This document shows, piece by piece, positions 13,601 through 24,269 of a DNA stretch of 64,000 nucleotides. Source of the stretch: Atrina japonica (Eukaryota; Mollusca; Bivalvia; Pterioida; Pinnidae); the NCBI GenBank assembly GCA_030159075.1, contig BROG01000074.1:1517501-1581500 (forward strand), in the 5' to 3' direction. Made by a program: the position numbers and the translations under genes. The number at the start of each line of letters is the position of its first letter. The first letter of the stretch is position 1. Below the pieces are notes generated by a model. It saw only the letters and a list, made by a program, of their open reading frames with translations. It ran no database searches and was not told the origin of the DNA.

Positions 13601-16600
13601 AAATAAACATAAAATTAAACAGTCAAATAAACATAAAATTAAGCAAAAAATTTATTTTAATTAAAATTAAAAATTACAAATTTGTACAAATTTATGGTAC
13701 ATCTAGGACAATTTCATATCCTTGAAATATATATGCATTTTTAAATTATCGTGTTTATTTACAGAAATGACAGTACTTTTCTCCCAGAATAATTTTGTAA
13801 ATTCTGTAATTATTCTTTCAGTTAAATGAAATATGTCATAATTAACCTGAAGTAATTTTGTCCTCCACAGAATAATTATTTTCTCAAAATAAACCAAAAG
13901 TATATCTAAATTTCAAAATGATTAAAAACAATTAATTCAATTTCCTTCATGTAAACTCAAAATATTTTTTAAATATTGCCTAAATTAGTGGATTCTGAGT
14001 GCATTTAAAAATTGTTGGTTTTATCTAAAACAAAGAAGAAAATAACATTAATGACAAATATTTATGTCCCATGGTTGAAGATCTATCACGACTTTCAACA
14101 GCTTTAAAAAATGTTGCATTATTCAGTTCCCTTTACTCTCAATTTTTCAACAGAAAAACGTTCATTTAACAACCTTAAAATTACATTGTTATTTGGTATG
14201 AAAAAACAGACTAATAAATGTAGATCGATATCTCATATACAAATTGGGATAAAAAAAATTTAAACATCAGGTCGAACTGATTTCAAGTCGAAACACCCGG
14301 GGTAACGATGATCAATGTAATCACATCAACTAAAACCACCTGGCTAGACTTCAAAACTTTATTACTGGCAGGAATCATGCAATCACTAGATGCACTGATG
14401 TTTATGCTATCAGACAAGAACCACGATTGAGTAAACTGGTCTTTTATTCTCTCATGAACGAACAGAATTTACAGCACAACAGTAAAGCATCTTACTCCAC
14501 GTCAGACATTAACTGTTTAAATTAATCGTGAGTCTATTATTACTTCCGTGAGTAAGCTTGAAAACTTAAATAATTTATCAGTTAAGTAAAAATTAATATC
14601 GTATGAATAAAAACGAAACTATGATCGATTCCAGTTTCTAGATAATGTGAATTGAAATTGGTATCAATGTCAAAATCAGCAAAGCTGAACTGAGGGAATT
14701 CAACTTTCAAACAAGTTCCTATGTCACATGACTATAATAATTCATCACAGCATTTTCGACTGTCTTTGTAGTTGAATTTTAGTTTCAATGAGTTTTCAAA
14801 TTTAAAGAAACGGTGTCCTAGTTCAGGAATTATAAGGAGAGAGTATGCGAATGAATCGAAGATTCAAATTAGACACAAAGAAGTATTTTAATGGTTGAAT
14901 ATCAGGTAACTACTTTCTACAGCGCAAGTAGTAGTTCTGCAAATCCTATGGCACATTGATTTTTGAACGGGATTGCTAATGATGCTTAATTGACTACATG
15001 AAAAAAACCTGAGGAGTTCTGAGCCTGTCGTAGCAATAGCCTTAATCAAGTACAATTTATATAGAAATCTTTTTTCATATTATTTTACAAACTTGAAGTA
15101 ATCTACGTGTACAAATACCTGTAAATAATTTGACTTTGTAAATACTTTGTATGTTACACATACATGCACATGTAAAACTATTTTATAATGTTGACAATCA
15201 GGCCGTGTCACTTCATTTTTCTGTTTAGTTTTATTGTAATGAGTAATCATCTAAAGGGAAATAATTCATGAACTACTTACAGAGTTTTTGAGTTAAAATC
15301 TAAATACATGTATTTCTAAATTGTGCTGTTTTTTATTTTCAATTTAGTACCATCAAAGTGACATTGATCATAATGGTAGTCAATTTAAGTCTTATGACCT
15401 GTGACTGTATCTTTAAAGTTTATGTAGTTTTGATCTGAAGTACAGAGAATAGGTTATCACACAGAAAGCAAATAATATCTGACACATCCTTACAATGTAG
15501 TACAATTTGCTTTGTCATGGTTACAACAACCTTGAAAACGAAAAATCAACAACAGTTAAAATTCACCTCCACTGATTTTGAGGAAAGTGATTTTTTTCTT
15601 ACTGTCCTCATATAAATCTGAAACCTCTGTGTTTGATACATGTAAATTAATGATTTTTTTCATTGTTATATTACACTGACTACTTCAAAAAAATATTGAA
15701 ATAGATGTAACTCACCTACTGCATAAGAATAAACAGCATCATACATAATGACAACATAACTGCTAGGATCTGTGTAAATACTTCTGAAACTCTCTATACA
15801 GTCATTTCTGTCAACTGGCATTTGACCGAATACATACAGTACAGGAAGGCGCCGAGTCTGACTTAAACAGGTTCTCCCATAGTGAATAATACAATCTGCA
15901 TTATAATGTTCAGCTGCTACCTCATCTACACAGCAACTACAAAAAAAAGGTGACGATGAGAAATAGTCACCTACACAGCAACTACAAAATACAGGTGACA
16001 ATGAGAAATAGTCATCTACAATAGTCAACTACAAAATAACAGGTGACAATGAGAAATAGTCACCTACACAGCAACTACAAAATACAGGTGACGATGAGAA
16101 ATAGTCATCTACACAGCAACTACAAAATACAGGTGACAATGAGAAATAGTCACCTACACAGCAACTACAAAATACAGGTGACAATGAGAAATAGTCACCT
16201 ATACAGCAACTACAAAATACAGGTGACGATGAGAAATAGTCACCTACACAGCAACTACAAAATACAGGTGACGATGAGAAATAGTCATCTACACAGCAAC
16301 GACAAAATACAGGTGACGATGAGAAATAGTCATCTACACAGCAACGACAAAATACAGGTGACGATGAGAAATAGTCACCTACACAGCAACTACAAAATAC
16401 AGGTGACGATGAGAAATAGTCACCTACACAGCAACTACAAATTACAGGTGACAATGAGAAATAGTCATCTACACAGCAACTACAAAATACAGGTGACAAT
16501 GAGAAATAGTCATCTACACAGCAACTACAAAATACAGGTGACAATGAGAAATAGTCATCTACACAGCAACTACAAAATACAGGTGACAATGAGAAATAGT

Positions 16601-18817
16601 CACCTACACAGCAACTACAAAATACAGGTGACAATGAGAAATAGTCACCTACACAGCAACTACAAAATACAAATAGTGACAATGAGAAACTACAAAAGTC
16701 ACCTACACAGCAACTACACAAATACAGGTGACAAATTAGAAATAGAGAAATAGTCATCTACACAGCAACTACAAAATACAGGTGACAATGAGAAATAGTC
16801 ATCTACACAGCAACTACAAAATACAGGTGACAATGAGAAATAGTCATCTACACAGCAACTACAAAATACAGGTGACAATGAGAAATAGTCATCTACACAA
16901 CCTTTCACCTCCTACTGTGATATTTACATGGGCCCAAGCAATCACTTACACAGTGTTGTTTGTTTTTGCATTCGAAGTGCAAGTACCGACAACTCTGTGA
17001 GAGACTGAAGCCCAAACAGCAATGGCTGTTGTCGTACGATATCTGGAGGGTTTACAAAATTCAGACGAATGTGCCATAACTGAAGCAAGTCAAATGAATG
17101 AGAGTATCCTGAGATCTCATTCACTGTGTGCAAAAACAATTGCAGATTATCGACTTTTTATTTTTTTTTTTAAAAAGTGAGTACATGTACATTTTACAAG
17201 TTACAGAAATTAGAATGTGACTGTTTACCATGTCCTGAACATTTACTTTTAAATTTTATTAGCCTTAAATATTAATTTTATTTATTTTACATTGTATTTA
17301 TATGTATTTTAGATGTAAATCAATAGAATGTAATAGATGTGCATGCATTCAGTGTCTTGTACTTTAACATAAGTACGCAGATTATAATGATTTCAATGAG
17401 GTAATGAGTAAACCTCGATATAACACCAAACCTGTTATACTGTCAAAATTCAGAAAAATGAAAGAGGGCATTATAACAGGGGTGAACTGTATATATTGTA
17501 TATATACAGGCATAAAAAATTATTAAATTCCTATATATTTTGTGAAAATTGCTGGAGAAATCCAGGTTTGGCACCTTAAATATATTATATTTTATCTGTA
17601 TGGATATTATTACTGGATAGTTTGTATGAATGTTTGGATAAATGTATAGTGGAGATGAATTCATTTCATTTGTAGAACTGTTTGTGTACATACAATAAAA
17701 GATACTGAACAACATAGGAATACTCAGTGACTTTCTATAACCAGCAGTCACACTTGAAAAGTGAAAACAATTAAAAATACATATTCTCTTCATTGTACCT
17801 TCCATATGAGGTGTCCCCAAGAATGAATATTGTTGAATTTGTTTTTTCTTCAAGTTTTCTAGTAACTTGTACAGAGTCACACATCATTTCATCCGGAAAC
17901 TGTAGTGCGACCTTGAAAAATAATAAGAAAAGTTTAAAAAACATTGTCAATTCATTTCTGCAAGGCTGATGAAAGGGGGAGGGCCTTAGTCATCAATTGA
18001 CATATTCCATTTATGTTCAGTGAAATAAGATTACTTTAATTAAAATTACAATGTACAGTGAAACAAATCAATCTAGATGCAATTAAATGAAATTTATCAA
18101 CTTTTATTCCCAATATTTAAGTTTCATGTATCAAGGAGTATCAAAATAAAGAAACTTTCACAAAAATATCATCAGGACTAACAAAATAAGCATATCATAT
18201 TACATTCCCTGTGAATGGACTAATAGAACCTTATATGGATGTGTTGTATGGATAAGGAATCTCCACCTGAGTGGTAAGAATTTGGTAGTCCAATCCAAGG
18301 GTTTCCTGAGGACTGGACTTTATGATTCTTACCATGAGGGTTAATATTTCCTTTTCCAATCATCACAACCATGTTTGATTATTTTTCTCCCATGCTTCAT
18401 ATTTATGCTTATGTATGTAAATAAAATCTGACGTATGTTTTAATCCACTGTATTTTCATTAAATATATATAGAAGTTCCATGTTACAAAATTATATTGTG
18501 ACATTATATAGTATGTGTAGCTTGTCTATGCCCTAAAGTGTAGGTGTAGGGAAATTTTTACTTGGCAAAATGATAGATACTGCATACATGTCGAATGTGG
18601 GAGAAAACATTATCCCTAAGTGATTTTTAATTTTGTTTTGTTTTTGAGATACATGTGTACAAACCTTACTAAAACCTCCCTCTCTTATCCAATCTGCAGA
18701 CCTTTGTGTCTCATATACATCATCTATCTTTTCTGCTGGAGTTTCCAATCTTACAGTCACTTCTACAATCCTTTGTAGGACATCTTCATCTGAAGAACTA
18801 AAGGCAACACTGGCCAT
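7681..18817 (-). CDS. DPH2: DPH2, diphthamide biosynthesis subunit 2 (2-(3-amino-3-carboxypropyl)histidine synthase)
   Basis: Six minus-strand exons join in phase: 18817-18665, 17911-17799, 15936-15716, 13576-12803, 12382-12203 and 7811-7681, 523 codons plus stop. All junctions use GT/AG. DPH2 pairs with DPH1 in the cytosol to transfer the 3-amino-3-carboxypropyl group of SAM to a histidine of elongation factor 2, the first diphthamide step, using [4Fe-4S] chemistry. Visible family features are the GSCCVDE motif across the exon 2/3 junction, HYGRTCL shortly after, [17 protein letters not shown] residues, [18 protein letters not shown], the DISLITG segment, and the C-terminal [15 protein letters not shown] followed by [14 protein letters not shown]. 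The human protein is 489 aa; the extra length lies mainly at the start of exon 4. The start ATG at 18815-18817 gives an N-terminus of the expected length. Introns 2 and 4 carry acceptor-derived minisatellites (15937-16905, 12383-12727). Identity is very likely. Confidence 0.95.
7812..12202 (-). other. DPH2 intron 5, mostly unassigned AT-rich DNA
   Basis: A 4.4 kb intron. It contains a SINE-related fragment near 9185-9262 and an inverted pair: about 28 bases at 10918-10945 (ending in tctggttctcaga) recur inverted at about 11827-11855, suggesting an old fold-back insertion. A small perfect inverted repeat, agcggtagactaccgct, lies near 10352-10368. Short open frames here have no recognisable product. 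Confidence 0.5.
9185..9262 (-). mobile_element. SINE core fragment
   Basis: The block ctttaggtgaagtg, followed by gacaccaatgcagtgagggc, is the reverse complement of the core of the SINE at 43218-43590 and resembles the fragment at 62425-62510. The tRNA-like head is missing. Confidence 0.5.
12383..12727 (-). repeat. 38-bp minisatellite made of the DPH2 exon 5 splice acceptor
   Basis: Read on the minus strand, the unit is about 38 bp and runs from the exon start (GTGGCACAGAT) through ATTATAAAATACCTG to a pyrimidine-rich TATGTTTCAG. Junction copies fall near 12725, 12687, 12649, 12611, 12572, 12534, 12496, 12458, 12420 and the true exon start at 12382. Several intermediate copies keep an intact AG before GTGGCA; others are mutated. 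The array fills about 82% of the 420-bp intron. Each unit contains roughly 17 bases of exon sequence plus the intron end. A 38-bp unit shifts frame if an upstream copy is used. Confidence 0.9.
15937..16905 (-). repeat. 45-bp minisatellite made of the DPH2 exon 3 splice acceptor
   Basis: About 20 intact copies plus one degenerate one of a 45-bp unit. On the minus strand each contains TATTTTGTAG followed by TTGCTGTGTAG, the exon 3 junction and first bases of exon 3. Junctions on the + strand are at 15931 (true), 15976, then every 45 bases from 16069 to 16654, then 16708, 16763, 16808 and 16853. Because 45 is a multiple of three and the unit has no stop in the DPH2 frame, reading through gives repeats of a 15-residue peptide ([15 protein letters not shown]). 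A rearranged unit near 16010-16045 adds a TAG in that frame. The true acceptor differs from the copies by a longer T run (eight T before GTAG). Confidence 0.95.
16906..17798. other. Rest of DPH2 intron 2, no feature recognised
   Basis: Between the minisatellite and exon 2. A 65-codon minus-strand frame at 16942-17139 is GC-richer than its surroundings and looks protein-like, but exon 2 joins exon 3 in phase without it. It could be a retroposed gene fragment. A fragment resembling the TIR-bearing MITE family (cctcgatataac ... ggtgaactgtat) lies near 17412-17492. Confidence 0.35.
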
Positions 18818-19019
18818 GTTGTGTCCGTTAATCAGCCTGTTAGTAGAAAAACAAAACAATATACCAGTAAAGTTGAAGGCATACAGACTATCAATTTGAT
18901 AAAAAAATATTTCTGCGACTAGACCAAAATTTTTATTATAAAAGGCTAAAAAGATACATTACCATTCCTGCCATTCATGTAAGAATACAAATGTTTACCT
19001 GCACATTGTATGCCACACT

Positions 19020-19255
19020 CAACAATTTTTTAGTTATATGGTGGAGACCATTTTCATTGGTGGAGAGAACCAGGATATAATGTACCCGGGAAGAGGCCAC
19101 CGGCCTTCCCCAAGTAAACTGTTAAACTTTCTCACAAAAATCAGCTTAGGTTCCAGCGGGGCTCAAACCTGAGCTGATCACTGACTAGAAGTGAGAGACT
19201 TCATGGTTCAAAGCATTGGCATGTTGCCCAACTGAGACCAGATGGATTCTTGATG
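19020..19255 (-). mobile_element. tRNA-derived SINE, copy 1 of a dispersed family
   Basis: Shares blocks with 34745-34920 (same strand) and 50530-50770 (opposite strand), including ctttctcacaaaaatcagct and cactcaacaattttt. On the minus strand the head resembles a tRNA with a poor B box. Three copies in one window support a mobile repeat. Confidence 0.7.
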
Positions 19256-19465
19256 AATGCTTTTTCCTGCATGTGTTAACAACAGGAGCTGCACTCTCTT
19301 TCAATGCACTGCATTCATATTATTATCATTTAAGTATTATTGAGTGAATAAGTGGATATCATTGTCAAAAACCCATGACGCAGGTAGGTCTGTAGCTGGT
19401 ATCAGTTAATTTTGGTATCGAGTAACTTTAGCACTTGTAAGTAAGTGTTTTTGTCACTTCCAAAA

Positions 19466-19742
19466 GGAGCTGGTTAGGCTCAGTCAGCAGCGCGCTCAAC
19501 TCTTGATCATGAGTTAGAGTCCAGCGGGCAGCAGGTTGGTTTCCTGTCTGTCGGATGAGACAGTAAAAACCGTGGTCCCGTGTCACAGTAGGTGTCGGCA
19601 CGTTAAAGAACCCTCACTGCTCAATGGCCGTAAGTGCCGAGCATAGGCCAAAATTTGAAGCCCTTTACGGGCATTTGGTGACGTCTCCATATGAGTGAAA
19701 TATTCTTAAGTGGGACGTTAAACAACAACAAACAAACAATCA
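19466..19742 (+). mobile_element. tRNA-derived SINE with conserved core
   Basis: The head has an A-box-like aggctcagtcagcagcgcgc and a B-box-like gagttagagtcc. The core includes gtcggcacgttaaagaaccc, and the element ends in gggacgttaaac followed by an AAC-rich tail. This layout, including the GTTAAAC end, is common among molluscan SINEs. The core resembles the copy at 43218-43590. Confidence 0.8.
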
Positions 19743-19867
19743 CTTCCAAAAGCATCCATTAAAACTTGGTTTTTAGAAATTAATGTTCAACAGGACATAT
19801 TTATTATCTTAATTAATATTAGCTTTTGTTTTTTGTTCATGTGCTGAAAATTATGGGGCGCCGTTTT

Positions 19868-20440
19868 AGCATTTATTCACTATCTAATAACAAAAATTCA
19901 TTTTCTGATATCAAATAATTGAATTTATAATACCACAAATCATTTTTTGATTAAAAAAAATCAAATTTCTGATATCGAAAATTGAATATTTGATATAAAA
20001 AAATCAAAACAAATTTTTGATATCAAAAATTCTAGTTTTTTAATCAAAAAATGAATATTTGATATCAGAAATTCAAATTTTTATATCAGAAAAATCATTT
20101 CTAATTTCTAAAAATATGTAGTATTATTTAATATCACAAATTCGATTTTTTTTTTATAAAAAATGAATTTCTGATATCAAGAAATCATTTTTAATATGAG
20201 AAATTTGATTTTTTTATATCAGAAATTCTATTATTTGATATCAGAAATTCTATTTTTTTATATCAGAAATTGTGTTCATTTCCTATCAGAATTGTAGCCT
20301 ACAACAATAACTGCTCAAAAAATTATTTTCTGATATAAAAAAAAATAATTTACTGATATGAAAAAATCGAATTTCTCATATAATAAAAAATCACTTCTAT
20401 TTCGTGATATTAAAAAATAGAATTTTTTATGCCACGAAGT
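19868..20440. repeat. AT-rich, self-complementary degenerate tandem repeat
   Basis: About 570 bp of irregular units built on gatatcagaaattc and tttttgatatc, each centred on the palindrome GATATC. Units occur in both orientations, so the block can fold on itself. No coding potential. Confidence 0.75.
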
Positions 20441-21189
20441 TACTTGTACAAGTGCTGAAATTATTCAGTGCCGATATTACCTGATGCCGAAATTACTAAA
20501 ATACCTGTGGCTAAACCGAAAATTTGCCACAATTATTTAGTTTATGGGTTTGTCTGTTGTTCTTTTTCCTTTTTTGTTAAATATACTGATCCTTGGCTGT
20601 CACCTGACAGTTTTCACATTTGATCCATTTTAAATTCATTTCGAGTCCATCTGTCCACAGCCTGTGTATTTCATCCACGGGCATCGTGGTCTTGGTCGAA
20701 AATGATTTCGTTGATTCAATGTTAAAAAATTTCTTGTGGCAGATAATTCAGTATTCTGTAATAATAAACGTTTACATAACCCGGAGATAGGAATAGCATA
20801 AGTTTAAGAATGAGTACGGGCATTTTTAAAATCCGGATACATACCCTGGATTACTAAATTAAAGTTTTTAAAAAATCTTTCAGTGTATACGATGGCGTAT
20901 CTACTAAGATATAAGAATGTATATTTTCAATCCATTGTAAACAACAACAGTAGAGAAATGTTGTTTTTAGTGTAGCAATACTAAGTAGACAGGGCGTGTC
21001 CGTTATAGGTTTTAAAGTTTAAAATAAATATTCATATCCAGTAGTGATTTCTTCCTCATGACTTTTGTAAATTGTAACCAACTTGTAAGTACTGACAAAT
21101 ATTTATTTAAAGTCGGTGCGAGATATATAACAAGTCAACACAAGCTCTAGGCAGCTTTTAACCGACATAACATACTCACATGTAAACAC

Positions 21190-22125
21190 ATGTAGCATAT
21201 CTCACCATCAAATCCAATAAAGACTGCCTAACACTTCAGAAAGACCTAGATAAATTAGGAATTTGGGAAAAGAAATGGAAAATGGCCTTTCACCCAGACA
21301 AATGTAATGTCCTTTCAATAAGTAAAAGTAAACAGCCTATAAAATTTGATTACAACTTACACGGCCAAACACTCGAACACGTAACCAGTGCAAAATATCT
21401 AGGTGTCACCATCCAGTCCGACCTTAAGTGGAACACACATATTAACAACATATGTAAAAAAGCAAATAACACACTGGGCTTTCTAAAAAGGAACTTAAAC
21501 ATCAATTCCGCCTCAGTAAAGGAGCAGGCATACAAATCCTTAATTAGACCATCAGTAGAGTATGCCTGCTCAGTCTGGGACCCGTACTTTGCTGAGGATA
21601 TAAATAAACTTGAAATGGTTCAGAGAAGGGCTGCTAGGTATGTCACATGTAGACATCGCAACACCTCCAGTGTCAGTGACATGTTACAACATCTTCAGTG
21701 GAGAACCCTTGCAGATAGACGTACAGACTACCGACTAACAATGCTCTATAAAATCATTAATGATAAAGTGGCCATACCAAAAACAGACAGACTCATTCCC
21801 CCTCTCAGACTGTCACGCAATATGCATACACCTTCTTTCCAAATTCCATCATGTCGTACCCAAATTAGACAAAACTCTTTCTTTCCACGCACTATTAAAG
21901 ACTGGAATCATCTCCCCCTGAACACTGTGATGAGCGACTCGGTCGAGTCGTTCAAAGCAGCTGTTTCAGCCTCCACACATCATTGAACTCACAACTCCAA
22001 GTAAATAGTTTTAATTCTTTCTTTAAATTTTAAATACTTTTTCCTAGCTTGCGCAACCCACAGTGATGTAAACTTCAGCAAGTTGAAGGTGATCACTTAC
22101 CAAACAGAAACAGAAACAGAAACAC
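21190..22125 (+). mobile_element. 5'-truncated non-LTR retrotransposon (reverse transcriptase C-terminal part)
   Basis: An open frame from about 21197 to the stop at 21984-21986 encodes the end of a Jockey/CR1-type reverse transcriptase polyprotein. Visible features are FHPDKCNVL, YLGVTIQSDLKWNTHI, a downstream KANNTLGFLKRN block, LIRPSVEYACSVWDPY, VQRRAARYV and the C-terminal DWNHLPL. The catalytic palm motif would lie further 5' and is absent; a stop lies just upstream. The 3' end is about 140 bp of UTR finishing in an (aaacag)n tail. The frame is intact over 260 codons, suggesting a fairly recent insertion. Not a host gene. Confidence 0.9.
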
Positions 22126-22159
22126 ATACAAATAAATGTACATATATTTTGAATAGTAC

Positions 22160-22875
22160 AATTAGGCCTACAGGGGTATGGACATCTCGGCCCATTACAA
22201 ACTCGGCCTATCGCAATTTCGGCCATATCAAAGTCGGCCCATAGAAAACGTACAGGTAAATTTACAGTGTGATAACTCGTCCCCCTGATAAACAAAAACT
22301 ATGCTACAGGTAAATTGACAGCGTGAGAATTGGACAAACGTACTATCAAGGGCTTCACTTGTTTATACTAGGCTCATATTGATGGATAGGGGTACTCACC
22401 CCTACCAGACTGTTCAGAGACATGTATAATTATGTCCGTTCCTTCCTGACACGTTTGATCTCATTGTGGGTTTGCAGTAACCAATTGAAATCATTGTTGA
22501 TTTGACCAATTAAAATAATTTGGCTAACTTAGAGGTATCCAATATTAAGATATATTTCAGTAGGATATAACAAGATATGTATATAGGCCTACGTAGGGAA
22601 TAACCGACATGTGCACCCTCTAACATGTCTAACCTAGGGTCTGGCTCTACTAACAAAATGCAATTTCGATGTAGATCTAGCCTACTACCAAGTCCTAATG
22701 AAAATAATAAAAAATTAACACTTAAAAATTCCCGTGTTTTAAACCGACTTTAACATAGGCCGATTTTGTTATGGGCCGAGTTTGTAAGGCCGACTTTGTA
22801 ATGGGCCGAGATTGATTATAGGCCGAGTTTGTAATGGGCCGAGATGTCCCTAAACCGGCCTACATGTAGGCTACG
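22160..22875. mobile_element. Fold-back element with internal short tandem repeats in both arms
   Basis: The left arm (22166-22250) has ggacatctcggcccattac, then tcggcc repeats. The right arm (about 22745-22865) is the inverted counterpart, built of repeated ggccga(g/c)tttgtaatg-like units. The roughly 480-bp centre is unique and noncoding. Ends share ggcctac. Structure fits a non-autonomous fold-back transposon; family unknown. Confidence 0.7.
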
Positions 22876-22982
22876 TTTCAACAAAATAATTGTGTTGTAT
22901 CTTCGATCGATGATGATGTTACTCTTATTTGTAGCTTTGCAAATGAATGATTCGAACTTTAGGCAATGCCTTGAAAGCAAGT

Positions 22983-23112
22983 GGACTGCACTTGCGGTGA
23001 ACTAGTGGTAGAGCATTTGACTTGCAAGCGGAAAGTCCCTGGTTTGATTCTTAGTACTGTTGATAAGTACCGGTCATACCAGAGACTTTAAAAATGGTAG
23101 TTAATACTGTTC
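22983..23112 (+). mobile_element. SINE head, cut by the Penelope-like element
   Basis: A tRNA-like head: A-box-like aactagtggtagagc and B-box-like ctggtttgattct at about 40 bases spacing, followed by a body segment (ggtcataccagagactt). Its usual core and tail are missing; the sequence passes directly into the inverted-repeat arm starting near 23112. Confidence 0.65.
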
Positions 23113-23485
23113 CTTGGCACAAACGAATCCACCCATTAATGGAATTTGTATATTGTTTGGGAATGATGGATCAAATCTTTTATGCATCAAATCTGCCAAA
23201 TTGAGTACAGTTTATCAGATTGAATTTCATGTCTTGACTTTGTATTTGTAGATCAATTTCATTTTGCAGTTTCTTGTTATTTTCATAAAGATCTAGTTCA
23301 ATTCACATTTCATTGTTAGTTTGAGTGTACTTTAGTAGTTTTTTTAGTTATCCTTATGTTTGATTTTCATTTATAAATTGCATCATCATGCTGTACTTGT
23401 ACAATGTAGCATTTCTTTCACTCTCCGGTTGTATGTGTGTGTGAGTGGATGTTTGCGTGAGAGGGTGCACTTTAATAGTTTTGTT

Positions 23486-23512
23486 CTGATGAAGGAACAG
23501 GTCATCCTGAAA
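23486..23512 (+). ncRNA. Hammerhead-ribozyme-like core, left arm
   Basis: CTGATGA at 23486-23492, a 4-bp stem II AGGA/TCCT closing an 8-base loop, then GAAA at 23509-23512. These are the conserved hammerhead core elements. Hammerhead motifs are known in the terminal repeats of Penelope-like elements. I could not assign stems I and III with confidence, so cleavage activity is doubtful. Confidence 0.5.
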
Positions 23513-23555
23513 ATTTGATGTTTATTTTATGGTGTTAGTCATTTTAGTGCTTTAA

Positions 23556-23560
23556 ATATA

Positions 23561-23614
<54 letters not shown>
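23556..23614. repeat. (TA)n microsatellite at the centre of the inverted repeat
   Basis: A TA run with one interruption by atg, lying exactly at the symmetry centre of the Penelope-like arms. Confidence 0.95.
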
Positions 23615-23619
<5 letters not shown>

Positions 23620-23650
23620 ACTAACGAAACTGACAAAATAAATGTCAAAT

Positions 23651-23677
23651 TTTCGGGACGACCCGTCCACTCATCAG
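23651..23677 (-). ncRNA. Hammerhead-ribozyme-like core, right arm
   Basis: On the minus strand CTGATGA (23677-23671), a stem II GGAC/GTCC with one bulged T, and GAAA (23654-23651). It is the counterpart of the left-arm core; the two stems differ in sequence but both still pair, which hints at compensating change. Activity is not shown. Confidence 0.5.
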
Positions 23678-24269
23678 GACAAAACAATCAAAATAACACG
23701 TTAAAATGCACACACACACTCCCACGCAAACATCCACCCTCACACACACAACAGGAGAGCGAAAGAAATGCCACACTCTACAAGTGCACAGTGATAATGC
23801 AACAAACAAACAAACACAGAATCAACCAAAAGGACAACCAAAGAACTACCAAACCAAGTATAAACTACTAACGAAATGTAAATCGAACTACATGTAGATT
23901 CAAATGAAAATAACAAGAAACTGCAATTTGATTTACAAAGTCAAAACATGAAATTCAATCTGACAAACTGTACTCAATTTGGCGGATTCGATGCATAAAA
24001 AGTTCGATCCATGGTTCCCAAACAATATACAAATTCCAGTAATGGGTGGATTTGGCACAACACAAGTTCACACCCAAAGGAAGAACAAGGGTGGATTCGT
24101 GTTGACATCAGTTCGAACTCATATTACACCAACAAACGGTATCAGATACAAATTCCAAGTTTAGACTTTGAAGATTCCAATACAAAAAAAAAAATGAACA
24201 AACTATGGATGATTCGAGTTTCAATCAGTTTGAGCTCAAATTATATCGCAAAAGGGTATCGGGCAGAAT

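Larger units (their letters stand above)
23112..24070 (-). mobile_element. Penelope-like element ends, arranged as a large inverted repeat
   Basis: Two arms of about 440-460 bp, by eye roughly 80-85% alike, face each other: 23112-23546 and 23614-24070. Matching blocks include ccaaattgagtacagttt, caatttgtatattgtttggg-like sequence, tgtgagnggatgtttgcgtg and gttagtcatttta. A (TA)n run separates them. The right arm follows directly downstream of a broken GIY-YIG coding end on the minus strand, so the arms are probably the element's 3' region (pseudo-LTR), one copy inverted. Partial tandem or inverted ends are typical of Penelope-like retroelements. Confidence 0.75.

Noticed and set aside
13703..13897. 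Minus-strand 64-codon frame as a DPH2 exon
   Set aside because: Lies in intron 3; not needed for phase, very A/T-rich, no family residues.
16029..16757. 243-codon minus-strand frame with [13 protein letters not shown] repeats as a cysteine-rich protein gene
   Set aside because: It is the translated 45-bp minisatellite in DPH2 intron 2; the flanking exons join cleanly without it.
16043..17000. Regular 45-bp array as a CRISPR
   Set aside because: Units are directly adjacent with no unique spacers, in an intron of a eukaryotic gene.
16942..17139. 65-codon minus-strand frame as an extra DPH2 exon
   Set aside because: Exon 2 and exon 3 already join in phase to rebuild the conserved GSCCVD motif; no suitable splice sites around the frame.
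21282..21986. Host reverse-transcriptase-like gene
   Set aside because: 5' truncation, 3' A-rich tail and typical non-LTR C-terminal motifs identify a retrotransposon fragment.
22990..23060. tRNA gene
   Set aside because: A and B boxes are present but the cloverleaf is incomplete and a SINE body follows.
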